This document shows, in pieces, positions 50,634 to 60,000 of a stretch of 64,000 bases of DNA (positions are counted from its first letter, which is position 1; every line of letters starts with the position of its first letter). Source of the DNA: Phycisphaerae bacterium (GTDB lineage Bacteria > Planctomycetota > Phycisphaerae > UBA1845). The notes under the pieces were generated by a model. The model saw nothing but the letters and a program-made list of their open reading frames with translations, did no database searches and was not told the DNA's origin. The stretch covers positions 272,031 to 336,030 of the forward strand of contig JAJDEB010000034.1 of NCBI GenBank assembly GCA_029260015.1. The letters are read 5' to 3'. Made by a program: the position numbers and the translations under genes.

Positions 50634-51806
50634 ATGAAGGTGCTATATTTTGACTGCTTTAACGGAGCGGCTGGCGACATGCTCGCCGGGGCGTTGATAG
50701 ATTCCGGCGTGCCGATCGAGCAAATCCGCACAGAACTCAAGGCTCTTAACATCTCGGGTTACACCGTCGAAGCTGAAAGCATCCGCAAGCAGGGTTTCGC
50801 CGCGACCAAGTTTCACGTTCACATGGACGCGACCGAAGATCAACCGCACCGTCACCTGCACCACATCGAAAAAATCATCGCCGATTCGACATTATCGGAT
50901 GCAGTTTGCAAGCGCGTGATACAAGTCTTCGAGCGTCTCGCCGACGCCGAAGCCGCCGCCCACGGAACCACGCGCGACAAGGTCCACTTTCACGAAGTCG
51001 GGGCCATCGACGCCATCGTTGATATCGTCTCGGTCTGCCTCGCAGTCGAAATCATCGCCCCGCAACGAATCGTGTCGTCTCATCTGCCCGTCGGTTCGGG
51101 TACGGTCAAGTGCGAACACGGCATCATGCCCGTCCCCGCGCCTGCGACCGCGATCCTCCTAAAGGGTGTTCCGATTCAACAAACAGATGAGACCGGTGAA
51201 CTATTAACGCCCACCGCGGCTGCCCTGCTGACGACGCTTTGCGATGAGTTTGGCCCCCTGCCATCAATGAGCATTGAGCAGATCGGACTGGGTGCCGGCA
51301 CGCGCGACGGAAAGACACGTCCGAATATCCTGCGCGTTCTCACCGGTACATCCGCCGAACAATCCACCACTGACACGGTCACAGTACTGGAGGCGAACCT
51401 CGATGACGCCCCTGGGGAGTGGGTTGGCCACTGCTTGAACCGCCTTCTCGATGCCGGTGTACTCGATGCCTACACGGTGCCGATATACATGAAGAAGGGT
51501 CGGCCCGGGGTGATCCTGTCAGTGATATGTGAACCGAAGGATCGGCGCCTCGTTGAAGACATCATCTTCAAAGAGACGTCAACATTCGGGATCCGACATC
51601 GACTGATGCAGCGATCGAAACTGCGCCGCGAACACAAGACGGTAGAGACGCCGTTTGGACCGATTCGCATCAAGGTTGGGTATCGCGATGGTGACGCGTT
51701 GTCGGCTACCCCCGAATATGAAGACTGTGCCGCCGCCGCGAAGAAACACGACGTGGCATTACGCGAAGTGACGAATGCAGCAATGACGGCGTACGCGCCG
51801 TCTTAA
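50634..51806 (+). CDS. larC: Nickel-pincer cofactor biosynthesis protein LarC
   Basis: A 390-residue CTP-dependent nickel insertase that completes the nickel-pincer cofactor of LarA-type racemases. ATG 50634 has GGAG 9 bases upstream, and MKVLYFDCFNGAAGDMLAGALID is the family start. Other landmarks are VHFHEVGAIDAIVDIV, LPVGSGTVKCEHGIMPVPAPAT, EANLDDAPGEWVGH and KKGRPGVILSVIC. It is a single uninterrupted frame, unlike the Lactiplantibacillus gene split by a frameshift. larA, larB and larE are not in the window. A TM/coiled-coil gene follows 23 bp later. Confidence 0.94.
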   Translation: MKVLYFDCFNGAAGDMLAGALIDSGVPIEQIRTELKALNISGYTVEAESIRKQGFAATKFHVHMDATEDQPHRHLHHIEKIIADSTLSDAVCKRVIQVFERLADAEAAAHGTTRDKVHFHEVGAIDAIVDIVSVCLAVEIIAPQRIVSSHLPVGSGTVKCEHGIMPVPAPATAILLKGVPIQQTDETGELLTPTAAALLTTLCDEFGPLPSMSIEQIGLGAGTRDGKTRPNILRVLTGTSAEQSTTDTVTVLEANLDDAPGEWVGHCLNRLLDAGVLDAYTVPIYMKKGRPGVILSVICEPKDRRLVEDIIFKETSTFGIRHRLMQRSKLRREHKTVETPFGPIRIKVGYRDGDALSATPEYEDCAAAAKKHDVALREVTNAAMTAYAPS

Positions 51807-51829
51807 TTTGAACCAAGGGACTTCAATAC

Positions 51830-52282
51830 ATGGACGTTGCACGACTCCTTTTGGGCGCAACCGAACAAGGCAGCAATACGCTGCCCTTCCTTTTGGCGCT
51901 TTTGATCATGACCCCCATTCTGGTGATCTCGACGCGTCGCCGGATGCGCAACAGCAGTACTGCCAACAAGCAGCCGCAAAAACGAGTCCGATCCTACCCC
52001 ACAAGCATGCGCGAGCGAGCCGAATCAATCCGAGTCAAAAACGCAAGCCAAGCGGACACCGGCGCAGCGATGCTTGAACTCCAACAATACGCCCGCACCA
52101 TTCAAGCTCAAATTGACAATCGGTATCAGAAGCTTGAAAAAGCCGCCGCCCACGCCGACCATAAAATCGCCGAGTTGCAACGCCTGCTGGCTCAGTCCGG
52201 CTCAAATCCAAACGTGGCACCGGGTGTTGACCCCAATCTGGACGTGTGGCACACCATTGCCACACCCCGCACGAAGGGCTGA
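51830..52282 (+). CDS. Single-pass membrane protein with coiled coil
   Basis: A 150-residue protein. AAGGGA precedes the ATG by about 9 bases. One hydrophobic helix (about 17-34, LPFLLALLIMTPILVIS) is followed by a basic stretch (TRRRMRN), so the C-terminus is probably cytoplasmic. A helical, coiled-coil-like segment covers about 75-122 (AAMLELQQYARTIQAQIDNRYQKLEKAAAHADHKIAELQRLL). It ends in an Asn/Pro-rich tail. Not recognised. It lies between larC and an orphan P-loop gene, with close spacing consistent with one operon. Confidence 0.72.
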   Translation: MDVARLLLGATEQGSNTLPFLLALLIMTPILVISTRRRMRNSSTANKQPQKRVRSYPTSMRERAESIRVKNASQADTGAAMLELQQYARTIQAQIDNRYQKLEKAAAHADHKIAELQRLLAQSGSNPNVAPGVDPNLDVWHTIATPRTKG

Positions 52283-52406
52283 TCCGCTTTTTTGGTCAAC
52301 TCCCTGCAAACGCGGTAGTCCCGACCAATTTCACTGCCTAGAATTCGAAACAGGGTATGTAGTCGCATTCTCTCAACGCTCTCGAACACAGGTTGAACCC
52401 GGGCTT

Positions 52407-53240
52407 ATGGGACTGACCGTTTCACTTGTCACTGGACCGAGGCATGCCGGCAAGTCGTCCCTCGTCCAAATCATCAAGAACGACATCTGTAAATCTGTCC
52501 CGCACTTGCTGCGACTGGTGCCTGTCGATCGAGTCAATCAAGAGCCATCGCATTCAAGCAGGAATTCAACTCCGAAGGTTGCTCGTTTTGACGATGACGC
52601 CCATTCCGAGAATATCGTCTACGAACCTGATCGCGTCTTTGAAACCCTTCCCGAAATCCTCACGCGCATTCATGCCGAAGATCGATACGGCTGCGTGATT
52701 ATCGAAGGCGATTCCGACCCCAATCTGCTGCAAGCCTATCCATACGATTTTGAGATTTTCATCATGCCCGCGCCAGAATGCGAAGATGACATTTTCCGTT
52801 CGAAGGCCCAGGTGAAGAAGGCATTCGAAGCCGCGATGAATGATACTGCCGCCTTCACCAGTGAGATATTCGGTGTGGCAGGCGCTGAAGATTCGTGGAC
52901 GGGCGAAACCAAAGTACCCAAGCCGGACATGAGCGACACGCAGATGCTTCGCGCGTTGGGTTCACCGCTGGGGCAAGAGTTGGCGTCGCGGATACAGTGT
53001 CGGCCCGACTTTCACGGTTTGATCGATAGCAATGCGATTGTGGTCAACACCGGAATTGGAGGAACGTCGGGAGCGGCTGACGCGGTGGTGGCCCGTTTGG
53101 AAAAACTGATCAGCGAACACAACCCGTCAAACGGCAGCCAATCGGTCTATTGCTGCGACGTGCTCGATCCGCAAGACCCCCGTCGCAAGAAACTGCTGAC
53201 CCATCTGGCTCAACGTTATCCACTACCCCGAAGCGCATGA
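52407..53240 (+). CDS. P-loop protein of unknown function
   Basis: A 277-residue protein started at ATG 52407 (MGLTVSLVTGPRHAGKSSLV), so that the Walker A motif GPRHAGKSS is at residue 10, the usual place for small P-loop NTPases. The frame extends far upstream but overlaps the preceding gene out of frame and lacks coding character there. A possible Walker B is YGCVIIEGDSDPN (about residue 105). Later features are FIMPAPECEDDIFRSKAQVKKAFE and an end region with DSNAIVVNTGIGGTSGAADAVVARLEKLI and CCDVLDPQDPRRKKLL. It loosely resembles MobB/CobQ-type single-domain NTPases, but no family can be assigned. No clear ribosome site. Confidence 0.72.
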   Translation: MGLTVSLVTGPRHAGKSSLVQIIKNDICKSVPHLLRLVPVDRVNQEPSHSSRNSTPKVARFDDDAHSENIVYEPDRVFETLPEILTRIHAEDRYGCVIIEGDSDPNLLQAYPYDFEIFIMPAPECEDDIFRSKAQVKKAFEAAMNDTAAFTSEIFGVAGAEDSWTGETKVPKPDMSDTQMLRALGSPLGQELASRIQCRPDFHGLIDSNAIVVNTGIGGTSGAADAVVARLEKLISEHNPSNGSQSVYCCDVLDPQDPRRKKLLTHLAQRYPLPRSA

Positions 53241-53266
53241 GCCCGTTCATTTAGATTGAAAACGAG

Positions 53267-53518
53267 CTAGCGCCAGAATTTGCCGCGAGCCGATGTTCCA
53301 CCGCTGAACTCTGTCGGCCGAACGGCTGGACGTGCAGCCCACGGTTTCTTGGGTTTCGCAGGCCGGATCACATCAATCGCTTGAAGCACACCGCGCTGCT
53401 GATGCGGTGACAACGTGCGATAGCGAACAACCATGCGGACTTCGTCAATGGTCAGGTTAAAGACATCGTTGACGGGAGACTGATCGATTTTCGTAGTCGG
53501 TGATAAGGTTGGACTCAC
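53267..53518 (-). CDS. Small hypothetical protein
   Basis: An 83-residue basic protein. It starts with GTG at 53518, supported by GAGGG 7 bases upstream. The centre (FNLTIDEVRMVVRYRTLSPHQQRGVLQAIDVIR) is predicted helical and could be a small interaction or DNA-binding domain; the C-terminus is Pro/Arg/Ala-rich (KPKKPWAARPAVRPTEF). Convergent with the P-loop gene, 26 bp between stops. Not recognised. Confidence 0.6.
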   Translation of the reverse strand: MSPTLSPTTKIDQSPVNDVFNLTIDEVRMVVRYRTLSPHQQRGVLQAIDVIRPAKPKKPWAARPAVRPTEFSGGTSARGKFWR

Positions 53519-53640
53519 GGCGCTGCCCTCACATGTGCGATAGCGTTTCAGATTCCACCGGGATTCGCTTTCACCGGGGACTGAAATGGTTATCGGAAGT
53601 TAAGGCGTGCAAGTTGTGAGTTTGTCTGCCAGGAGTGGCA

Positions 53641-55140
53641 TCAGTTCAGATCAAAGAAAACCTGCATCTCAGCGAAGTCGGCCAGATCAACCGCCGTGTC
53701 AGCATTGAAATCGAAGCATTCGCACTCAAGACCAAACCCAGTCGGCGATTGGGCGAGGCATAATGCAAACGAATCGTAGTCGGCAATATCCACGCTGATG
53801 TCGGCATTGCAGTCGCCTTCAATGTCTACGATGGCTTCATAGCGGGCGAGCGGGTCGCCTAGTACGACTGTTTGCCAGCTTAGAAATGGTAGCGATGCGT
53901 AGGCGGCTTCTGCCCAGGCGCGCTGGTTGACCAGCATTCGCGTCATCAGGAATTCGTTGTCTGGCTGGGAGACCGAGAACGGTTCGAAGACGTTGCCTAC
54001 TGCGAAGGTTCCGCCGGCGGCTACGAAGTCTGCTACCTGCTCCTGATTGAACAAGGTGCCCAAACCGTTTAGCGCGCGGGCGTTGTACGATTCGATGGTG
54101 TTGAAGATTGCACCTTTGGCAAAGTTGAAGTTGTTGATGTACGTTCCCGAGCCCGGCGGATTGGCGCCCGCCCCCTCGTTGCTGTGGTTTTCGCCGTAGG
54201 ATGCATACGCGATCAACGGGCGCGGTTCTTCGCTGGATTCGATAAAGTCAAACGTATCATCGTATCTCACGTTCCAACCGTTGGCCGACAAGACTGAAAG
54301 CGTGTCTTCGTAGTCGTCACCCGGATCGACAAAAAACGGATCATCGTCCAGCTCGTCGCCAACGTTCACATCGAATTCGTCAAGGACAATGTGCGTCGTT
54401 TCGCGATTAACGGTGATGTTCTGCCCGCGCGAAATCAGATTCAGGGCGTCCGTCTGCGAATTTCCATCGATGCGACAAACGAGATACATGTCGCCCGACG
54501 TCAACCGCGCCGATCCGCTGCCCGTTACCGCCCATCCGATGTTTGAGGCGTTGGCAAGCGTTTTTGCAAACGTGATGAATCCTCGTGAAAACGCGTCGAT
54601 CGCCGTCGCACTGGCGTGATACGGATTCTGAATCATGTTGTCTGCAAAACTGTCCATCTGCCCGCCAGCTTCTCCGTTGCTTAAGTTCTGCCAGAGCAGC
54701 ACCAGTTCCGAATCGACGGACGCATAGGTGATATCTCCGTTGTTGATTTCGGTCACTGCCCCGCTCGGGTTGTCGCCGACCAGCGCGTTGTCGCTGTCGA
54801 GAATGCGATGCGGCATCGGGCGAATCAACACGATGGCGATGATGTCGTTGGGCTGCGGAAAACCTGCGGCTGACAGATGGCTGCGAATTGGATCGCGCAC
54901 TTTGGCATTAAAATTCGCGATTGAAATGTCGGCAGTAAGTAGTGACGCGTCGCTTAGATCAACAACATTGGACACACCGATTCCGGGATGGGCGGCTAAG
55001 TATGCGTTCTTAAGTGCGGTTCCGCTGGACGATGCCGAGTTGAACACAACCAAGGTTTGACTTTCGGAAATTCCGGCGAAAGTACTCGAGCTAGCCGCGG
55101 CGAAAAACGCGCCCACAAAACACAAGTTCCTGAATCGCAT
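53641..55140 (-). CDS. Secreted TIGR03790-like protein with dockerin tail
   Basis: A 499-residue protein. GGGGGA 6 bases before ATG 55140 and a signal peptide (MRFRNLCFVGAFFAAASSST) set the start; the frame extends to 55215. The body begins SQTLVVFNSASSSGTALKNAYLAAHPGIGVSNVVDL and ends with LPFLSWQTVVLGDPLARYEAIVD. This resembles TIGR03790-type proteins of planctomycetes and myxobacteria and, distantly, the GDPL-y end of gingipain-like folds. Assignment to that family is tentative and its function is unknown. A dockerin pair follows (GDCNADISVDIADYDSFALCL, DFNADTAVDLADFAEM). It is probably exported; no catalytic residues are recognised. Confidence 0.8.
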   Translation of the reverse strand: MRFRNLCFVGAFFAAASSSTFAGISESQTLVVFNSASSSGTALKNAYLAAHPGIGVSNVVDLSDASLLTADISIANFNAKVRDPIRSHLSAAGFPQPNDIIAIVLIRPMPHRILDSDNALVGDNPSGAVTEINNGDITYASVDSELVLLWQNLSNGEAGGQMDSFADNMIQNPYHASATAIDAFSRGFITFAKTLANASNIGWAVTGSGSARLTSGDMYLVCRIDGNSQTDALNLISRGQNITVNRETTHIVLDEFDVNVGDELDDDPFFVDPGDDYEDTLSVLSANGWNVRYDDTFDFIESSEEPRPLIAYASYGENHSNEGAGANPPGSGTYINNFNFAKGAIFNTIESYNARALNGLGTLFNQEQVADFVAAGGTFAVGNVFEPFSVSQPDNEFLMTRMLVNQRAWAEAAYASLPFLSWQTVVLGDPLARYEAIVDIEGDCNADISVDIADYDSFALCLAQSPTGFGLECECFDFNADTAVDLADFAEMQVFFDLN

Positions 55141-55310
55141 GTTCCGTCCCCCGACTGCTAGTCTGGATTGAATGCGCGGACCGCACATCTCGCGCCAAGC
55201 CACCATCGTACACAATGGGCGCTGTGCAATTCAAGATGGAGAAAAGGAACAGTGGGCACAGTTCAGCTAACGAAACAGCCCACAATGTGATCGGTTTGTC
55301 GAAGACTTAA

Positions 55311-55628
55311 TCAATCGTCGTAACGGTCTTCGCAGCGATCGAGGCGGCGTTCGCAATCGTCGTTGTCCTGCTTCAATTCTCGTTCTTTTGATTCGAGGCG
55401 GCGATTGCGGTCGCGCAGTTCGTTGATTTCTGCGTGGGCTTGTGCCAGTTTTCTGCGGGCATCCTCGTGGCTGCTGGTAGGCGGAACAGAACGCGTGTCC
55501 GTTGAACCGCGACGGGACCGACCCCCGTCGAGATTGATGCGTTCGGGCGCTTTGACCGAAACACAACCGGTCATCGCCGCCGACACAATGAAGATTCCAA
55601 CCAATGCGATATTCTGAAGACGCGTCAT
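55311..55628 (-). CDS. Small coiled-coil lipoprotein
   Basis: A 105-residue lipoprotein. The ribosome site AAGGAG is 6 bases before the ATG. The signal sequence ends in a good lipobox (SAAMTGC, Cys22). After a Ser/Arg/Pro-rich linker, residues of about 55-105 are a highly charged coiled coil (EDARRKLAQAHAEINELRDRNRRLESKERELKQ) ending DRCEDRYDD. The short lipoprotein-plus-coiled-coil design recalls Lpp/OmpA-linker type envelope spacers, but there is no sequence match. It precedes the TIGR03790-like gene by 170 bp. Confidence 0.75.
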   Translation of the reverse strand: MTRLQNIALVGIFIVSAAMTGCVSVKAPERINLDGGRSRRGSTDTRSVPPTSSHEDARRKLAQAHAEINELRDRNRRLESKERELKQDNDDCERRLDRCEDRYDD

Positions 55629-55844
55629 TTCAGACTCCTTTCGTCCATTTCACGTTTGGCCAAACTGAGAACACAGCGTATTCAGATGCTACTCGGCTAC
55701 AACCACTTGAGTCAACATTCGCACAATTCAGCCGTCCTCAATCTATCCCGCAGAGGTTGAATGCTGGTCAGTCATCGCCAGATAACTAAACTCCAGCCGA
55801 GCAGGCATCCGTCAAGGGGGTCAACCCGAGTCAATTTGGAATCA

Positions 55845-57077
55845 ATGAATCGCAGCGAACGTTCCATCCTGATCGTCACCGGCATTGGACATGCCTTGTG
55901 CCATTGGTGCGCCCTGCTCGTCACCGGAATCTTCACGCCATTGCGCGCCGAGTTCGGCCTGACAGGGTTTCAGGTTTCCGCGTTGCCGGTCATTGGGTAT
56001 GTTTTAATGGGCGTTGGAGCGCTGCCGGCTGGTTACTTCACAGATCGGTGGGGTCCGAAACCGATGCTGGTGACTTACTTCATTTCGACCGCGCTGGCCT
56101 GCGTATTCGCCGCACTCGCAACGTCGGCATTCACCTTCGCCGTAGCGCTCACATTGCTCGGTGCGGCGGTCAGCCTCTACCACCCCACCGGACTCGCGAT
56201 GATTTCGCACGGTCTTGAAAAACGCGGACAGGCGATGGGCGTCCACGGGATCGCGGGGTCGATCGGGCTATGCGGCGGAGCGTTTGCAATGTTTCTTGCC
56301 GAGCTATGGAACTGGCGTGTGGGCTATTGGGTGATGGGTGGCGTGTCGATTTTGTCGCTCGTCGTAATGCTGTGCCTTCCGATCGAACTTCAAGAAGATA
56401 CGGGCGATGCTGTTGAACCAAACGCACCATCAACCGAACCACGCAAGCCGCCACTGCGACTCCTGGTGTTTTTGTTTGTGCCGATGATGCTGAGCGGAAT
56501 CAACTATCGCGCGGTGATGACGGCGCTGCCAACGTATCTAGCTGGTGGTGACGACAACTCGACACTGACGAAATTGCTGCTGTTTCTCGTGTTCATCGCG
56601 GGTGGTGCCAGCCAGTTCATCATGGGCCGTCGCGCCGATCGCTCGCACCCTTCAAAACTTTACGCTGCCCTCATCGCCATAAGCGTTCCGTTGGCGCTCA
56701 TCCTCGCATGGACTGGTGGCGGTAGTCTCATCGCCATTGCGGTTGCGGTGGCGCTTGCGGTCGTTCACTTCGGCACGCAACCGGTGGAGAATCTTCTCAT
56801 CGCCGAACACACACCGCGTTCACTACGCAGCGTTTCATACGGGTTGAAGTTTACGCTGACGTTTGGACTGGGGCCCGTGGCTGTACCGTTGGTGGGCTAC
56901 ATGTGGGATGCGACCGGAACGCTGGCTTGGACGTTTGTATTGTTTGCGGCGATCGCCGTCGTGGTCGCGGTGATGATCATGCAATTGGTCAAACTTGTTG
57001 ATGCGCAATCGCTCGTTCTGGACTCCCGCGTGCGCGGGAGTGACGAACCTCTAGGGACCGTCGATCAAACCGTTTAG
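55845..57077 (+). CDS. MFS transporter
   Basis: A 410-residue polytopic protein with 12 expected helices. ATG 55845 puts a short cytoplasmic start before TM1 (ILIVTGIGHALCHWCALLVTGIF). The MFS loop 2-3 motif is GYFTDRWGPKP, and RRADRSHPSK is the loop 8-9 equivalent. Helix 5 has GVHGIAGSIGLCGGAFAMFLAE. The overall look is of the FsmR/fosmidomycin-resistance-like group; the substrate is unknown. The final 20 residues (LDSRVRGSDEPLG...) come from a REP-like palindrome at 57022-57041. The 3' end overlaps that of the convergent subtilase gene by 27 bp. Confidence 0.87.
   Translation: MNRSERSILIVTGIGHALCHWCALLVTGIFTPLRAEFGLTGFQVSALPVIGYVLMGVGALPAGYFTDRWGPKPMLVTYFISTALACVFAALATSAFTFAVALTLLGAAVSLYHPTGLAMISHGLEKRGQAMGVHGIAGSIGLCGGAFAMFLAELWNWRVGYWVMGGVSILSLVVMLCLPIELQEDTGDAVEPNAPSTEPRKPPLRLLVFLFVPMMLSGINYRAVMTALPTYLAGGDDNSTLTKLLLFLVFIAGGASQFIMGRRADRSHPSKLYAALIAISVPLALILAWTGGGSLIAIAVAVALAVVHFGTQPVENLLIAEHTPRSLRSVSYGLKFTLTFGLGPVAVPLVGYMWDATGTLAWTFVLFAAIAVVVAVMIMQLVKLVDAQSLVLDSRVRGSDEPLGTVDQTV
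57022..57041. repeat. REP-like palindrome within the 3' end of the MFS gene
   Basis: ACTCCCGCG-TG-CGCGGGAGT, a 9-bp perfect stem with a 2-base loop, flanked by CTGG and GACG. This is the shape of the widespread extragenic 'TTCCCGC...GCGGGAA-TGACG' palindromes, whose read-through product is LDSR-x-RG-x-DE, as seen here. It forms the transporter's C-terminus and sits in the 3' overlap of two convergent genes, where it might also act as a bidirectional stop structure. Confidence 0.65.
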
Positions 57078-60000
57078 GCTTTCCCAATCGGCGATATTGA
57101 TCACTTCACCGATTCCGTCGACATCAGCACATCCACAATTCGGGTTCGCCGATCGATTCTGACCGAAGCAAATTGTAAACAGATGCATGTCGAACAAGTC
57201 GTAGTCGCCATCATTGTCCATGTCGCCCGCAGCGATGCAGCAATCACCGACCGTCAACTCTGCAGGATCGCTGAATTGCGAGCAGTTCGCTCCAATCGTC
57301 AAAGCCCGTTGTTCGTAGACAGCCGCATCCGAAGCTTCGACGGGATCAATGCTCAGTGTGTCCGTAAATACGCCAGTGATTCGCGACGTATCCACCATCG
57401 GACTGCCATTCTTGTACCACTGGGTGAATTGAAAGAAACCATCGGGCGAAACTGCCGTCGCCGTAAAGCTGACTGCCTCGCTGGTTTCTGCGCACCGATC
57501 TGTTGGTTGCAACGTAAACTCCGGACCGACAATCGCCAGGGTCATCGGGTCGGTTTCGACGCTAAGACCACAGCCGTCACTCACGGCGCACGAGTATCCC
57601 GGCCCGCTGGCTTCGTCATCGACGGACAAATCCCCAATCGACAGCGTATCGGTCATCGCACCGCTGATGTGAGCACTGTTTGCAAGCGCTACACCATCTT
57701 TGAGCCATTGATATTGCAACTGGTATCCGCTGGCTTCGACGGCCACGATGACGGTCGTATCGGTGCAACTGGAATCGGACGTGGGTGGCTGAACGTCAAT
57801 AGCCGGTTCGGGGCGCAGGTCAATGTCCGCAGGATCGCTTTGGCGAAAGACACATCCGCTCGATACCACACAATGATAAGTACCCATCGAATCTTCATGG
57901 GCATCAACAATGGAAAGCACAGCCGTCGTCGCCCCGCTGACATTCCCGCCGTCAGCAAGCGGCTGACTGTCTTTGTACCATTGAAACGCGGTGGCTGATG
58001 GCGCACCGATCGAAAGCTGTGCCGTCACCTCAGGGCACACCAGGATTGACGCGGGTTGCACAAGAATTAGATCACTGGTTTCGCAATCGTCTGGAATTCC
58101 GTTGGTGTTGCAATCGGGTTGGTCGCAAACGTCGGGCACACCGTTGGCGTTGCAATCGTCGTGATCTTCGCACGAATCCAGCACACCGCTGTTGTCGCAA
58201 TCGGGATCGACCTGCACATCGCAAACCCCGCATCCGAACTGCTCAACGAACGCCACGCAGGTTTCATCCCATTCATCGTCGCAACACGACGGAACGTCCT
58301 GGCAGATGCACGCCTGAATCGTTGGGTTTGAACAACCCGACCCGTGTTCGATTTCGCAGCAGTCGCCCGGGCCGACGAAATCGATCTCGCATTCATCGAG
58401 GACGAGATTGTCGTTGCAGTCGGTCGATGTCCCGCTGGCAAGCTCGCATTCGTCGAGAACACCGTTCGCGTTGCAGTCGGGGGATTCGCATTCGTCGGGA
58501 ATCGTATTGACGTTGCAATCGGTACTCGTCTCGCCCGCAATATCGCAGCCGTCAACGATTCCATTGTTGTTGCAATCACTTTCGCAATCGTCCGGAACCC
58601 CATTGGAATCGCAATCAGTCGCCACCGTACAAACACCACATTCGTACTGCTCGACACGATACGCACAAATCCCATCCCAGTTGACATCGCAGCAATACGG
58701 GTCGATCGCACAGACGCACGCCTCGATCAAATCGTCCAAGCAACCGGTACCGGATCCGCCTTCGCAGCAATCGTGCCCGAACGACCCAGCAACCTCGCAT
58801 GCATCGGGAACATTGTTTTCATTACAGTCCGGTGCGCCGGCGCTGACATCACAGTCGTCAGGAACACCGCTACCGTTGCAATCGGTCTCACACTCGTCGG
58901 GCCGATCGTCTGCATTGCAGTCGCTGCTGGTCGGTCCGATGACGTCGCAACTGTCAGCCACACCGTTGCCATTGCAGTCTGGCTCGCATTCGTCTGGCAC
59001 ACCGTTCCCGCTGCAGTCGTTGCTGAATTGATTGGCGATGTCGCAGATGTCCTGAATGCCGTTCGTGTTGCAGTCGTCCTGCGGTTGGCATTCATCTGGT
59101 GTACCGTCTGCATCGCAATCGAGCGACCCGCCGCCATTAACATCTTCAAAATCTGGGATGCCATTGGTGTTGCAGTCAGGTGGTTCGGCTGCAACTTCTC
59201 CCGTCACGATCACCGCATACCCCTGCGATCCTTGATTGACGGCAGTCCCTTTAACGCGCACGACCCACTCGCCAACCTGCGGCGCAGTGACATGCACCTG
59301 TTCGACATTGTTGATGCTGTCGGGCGTTCCACCTGTCGATGAAACTCCGTTGATAAAGAAGTTTCCGAGATACGACTGCCCACCGGGTGAGACGACTTCA
59401 AGATTCAGATCGTTGACCAATGCCAATCCGCTCCCAGTACTGGCCGATGCCGGTGGATCAGTCCACACGAGTGTAATACGCATCTGCTCCGACCCGCCCA
59501 AAACGGTCACCGTGTATTCACCGTCCTCACCGGTCGTCAGCCCCATCGCGTTTCGCACGTCGTCGAGTACCACCAAATTGGTCATATCGCCGGCAAAGTA
59601 AACCGCGTTGTCAGCAAGCAACCTCCCCCAACCTTCGAGGTTTGACGGATACCCGCCAATACCAGTCATATCAACCGCCGAATTGATCAACACAGATTTG
59701 ATGAGTGCTCCGCTCGGCGTCAACGCGTCACCAATGTTTGCAACACCGGTGGGATAAAACCCATCAACAAAATACTGCCGCACCAACGCTGCCGTACCAC
59801 CGACCGCCGGACAAGCCATCGATGTACCAGTGTTCGGCTGCACACTGCACGAACTTGGTACCGCTGAAATAGTTGAGCAGCCCGGTGCATAGATTTCAGG
59901 TTTGCGTCGGCCGTCCGCGGTCGGTCCAGCCCCACCGCTGCAATGCAGATGTTGACTTGGCGTGTCCCGCGACGCCCCGACCGCCAACAGGTTCTTGGCG

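Noticed and set aside
52253..52268. TGGCACACCATTGCC as a sigma-54 promoter
   Set aside because: The spacing between GG and GC is one base short, and the sequence lies within a coding region.
58344..59342. Plus-strand open frame of 332 codons
   Set aside because: It lies antisense to the DCN-x-NG-x-PD-x-C repeats of the subtilase; the regular repeat composition keeps the opposite frame open. The translation is a repetitive Val/Ile/Ala pattern with no domain.
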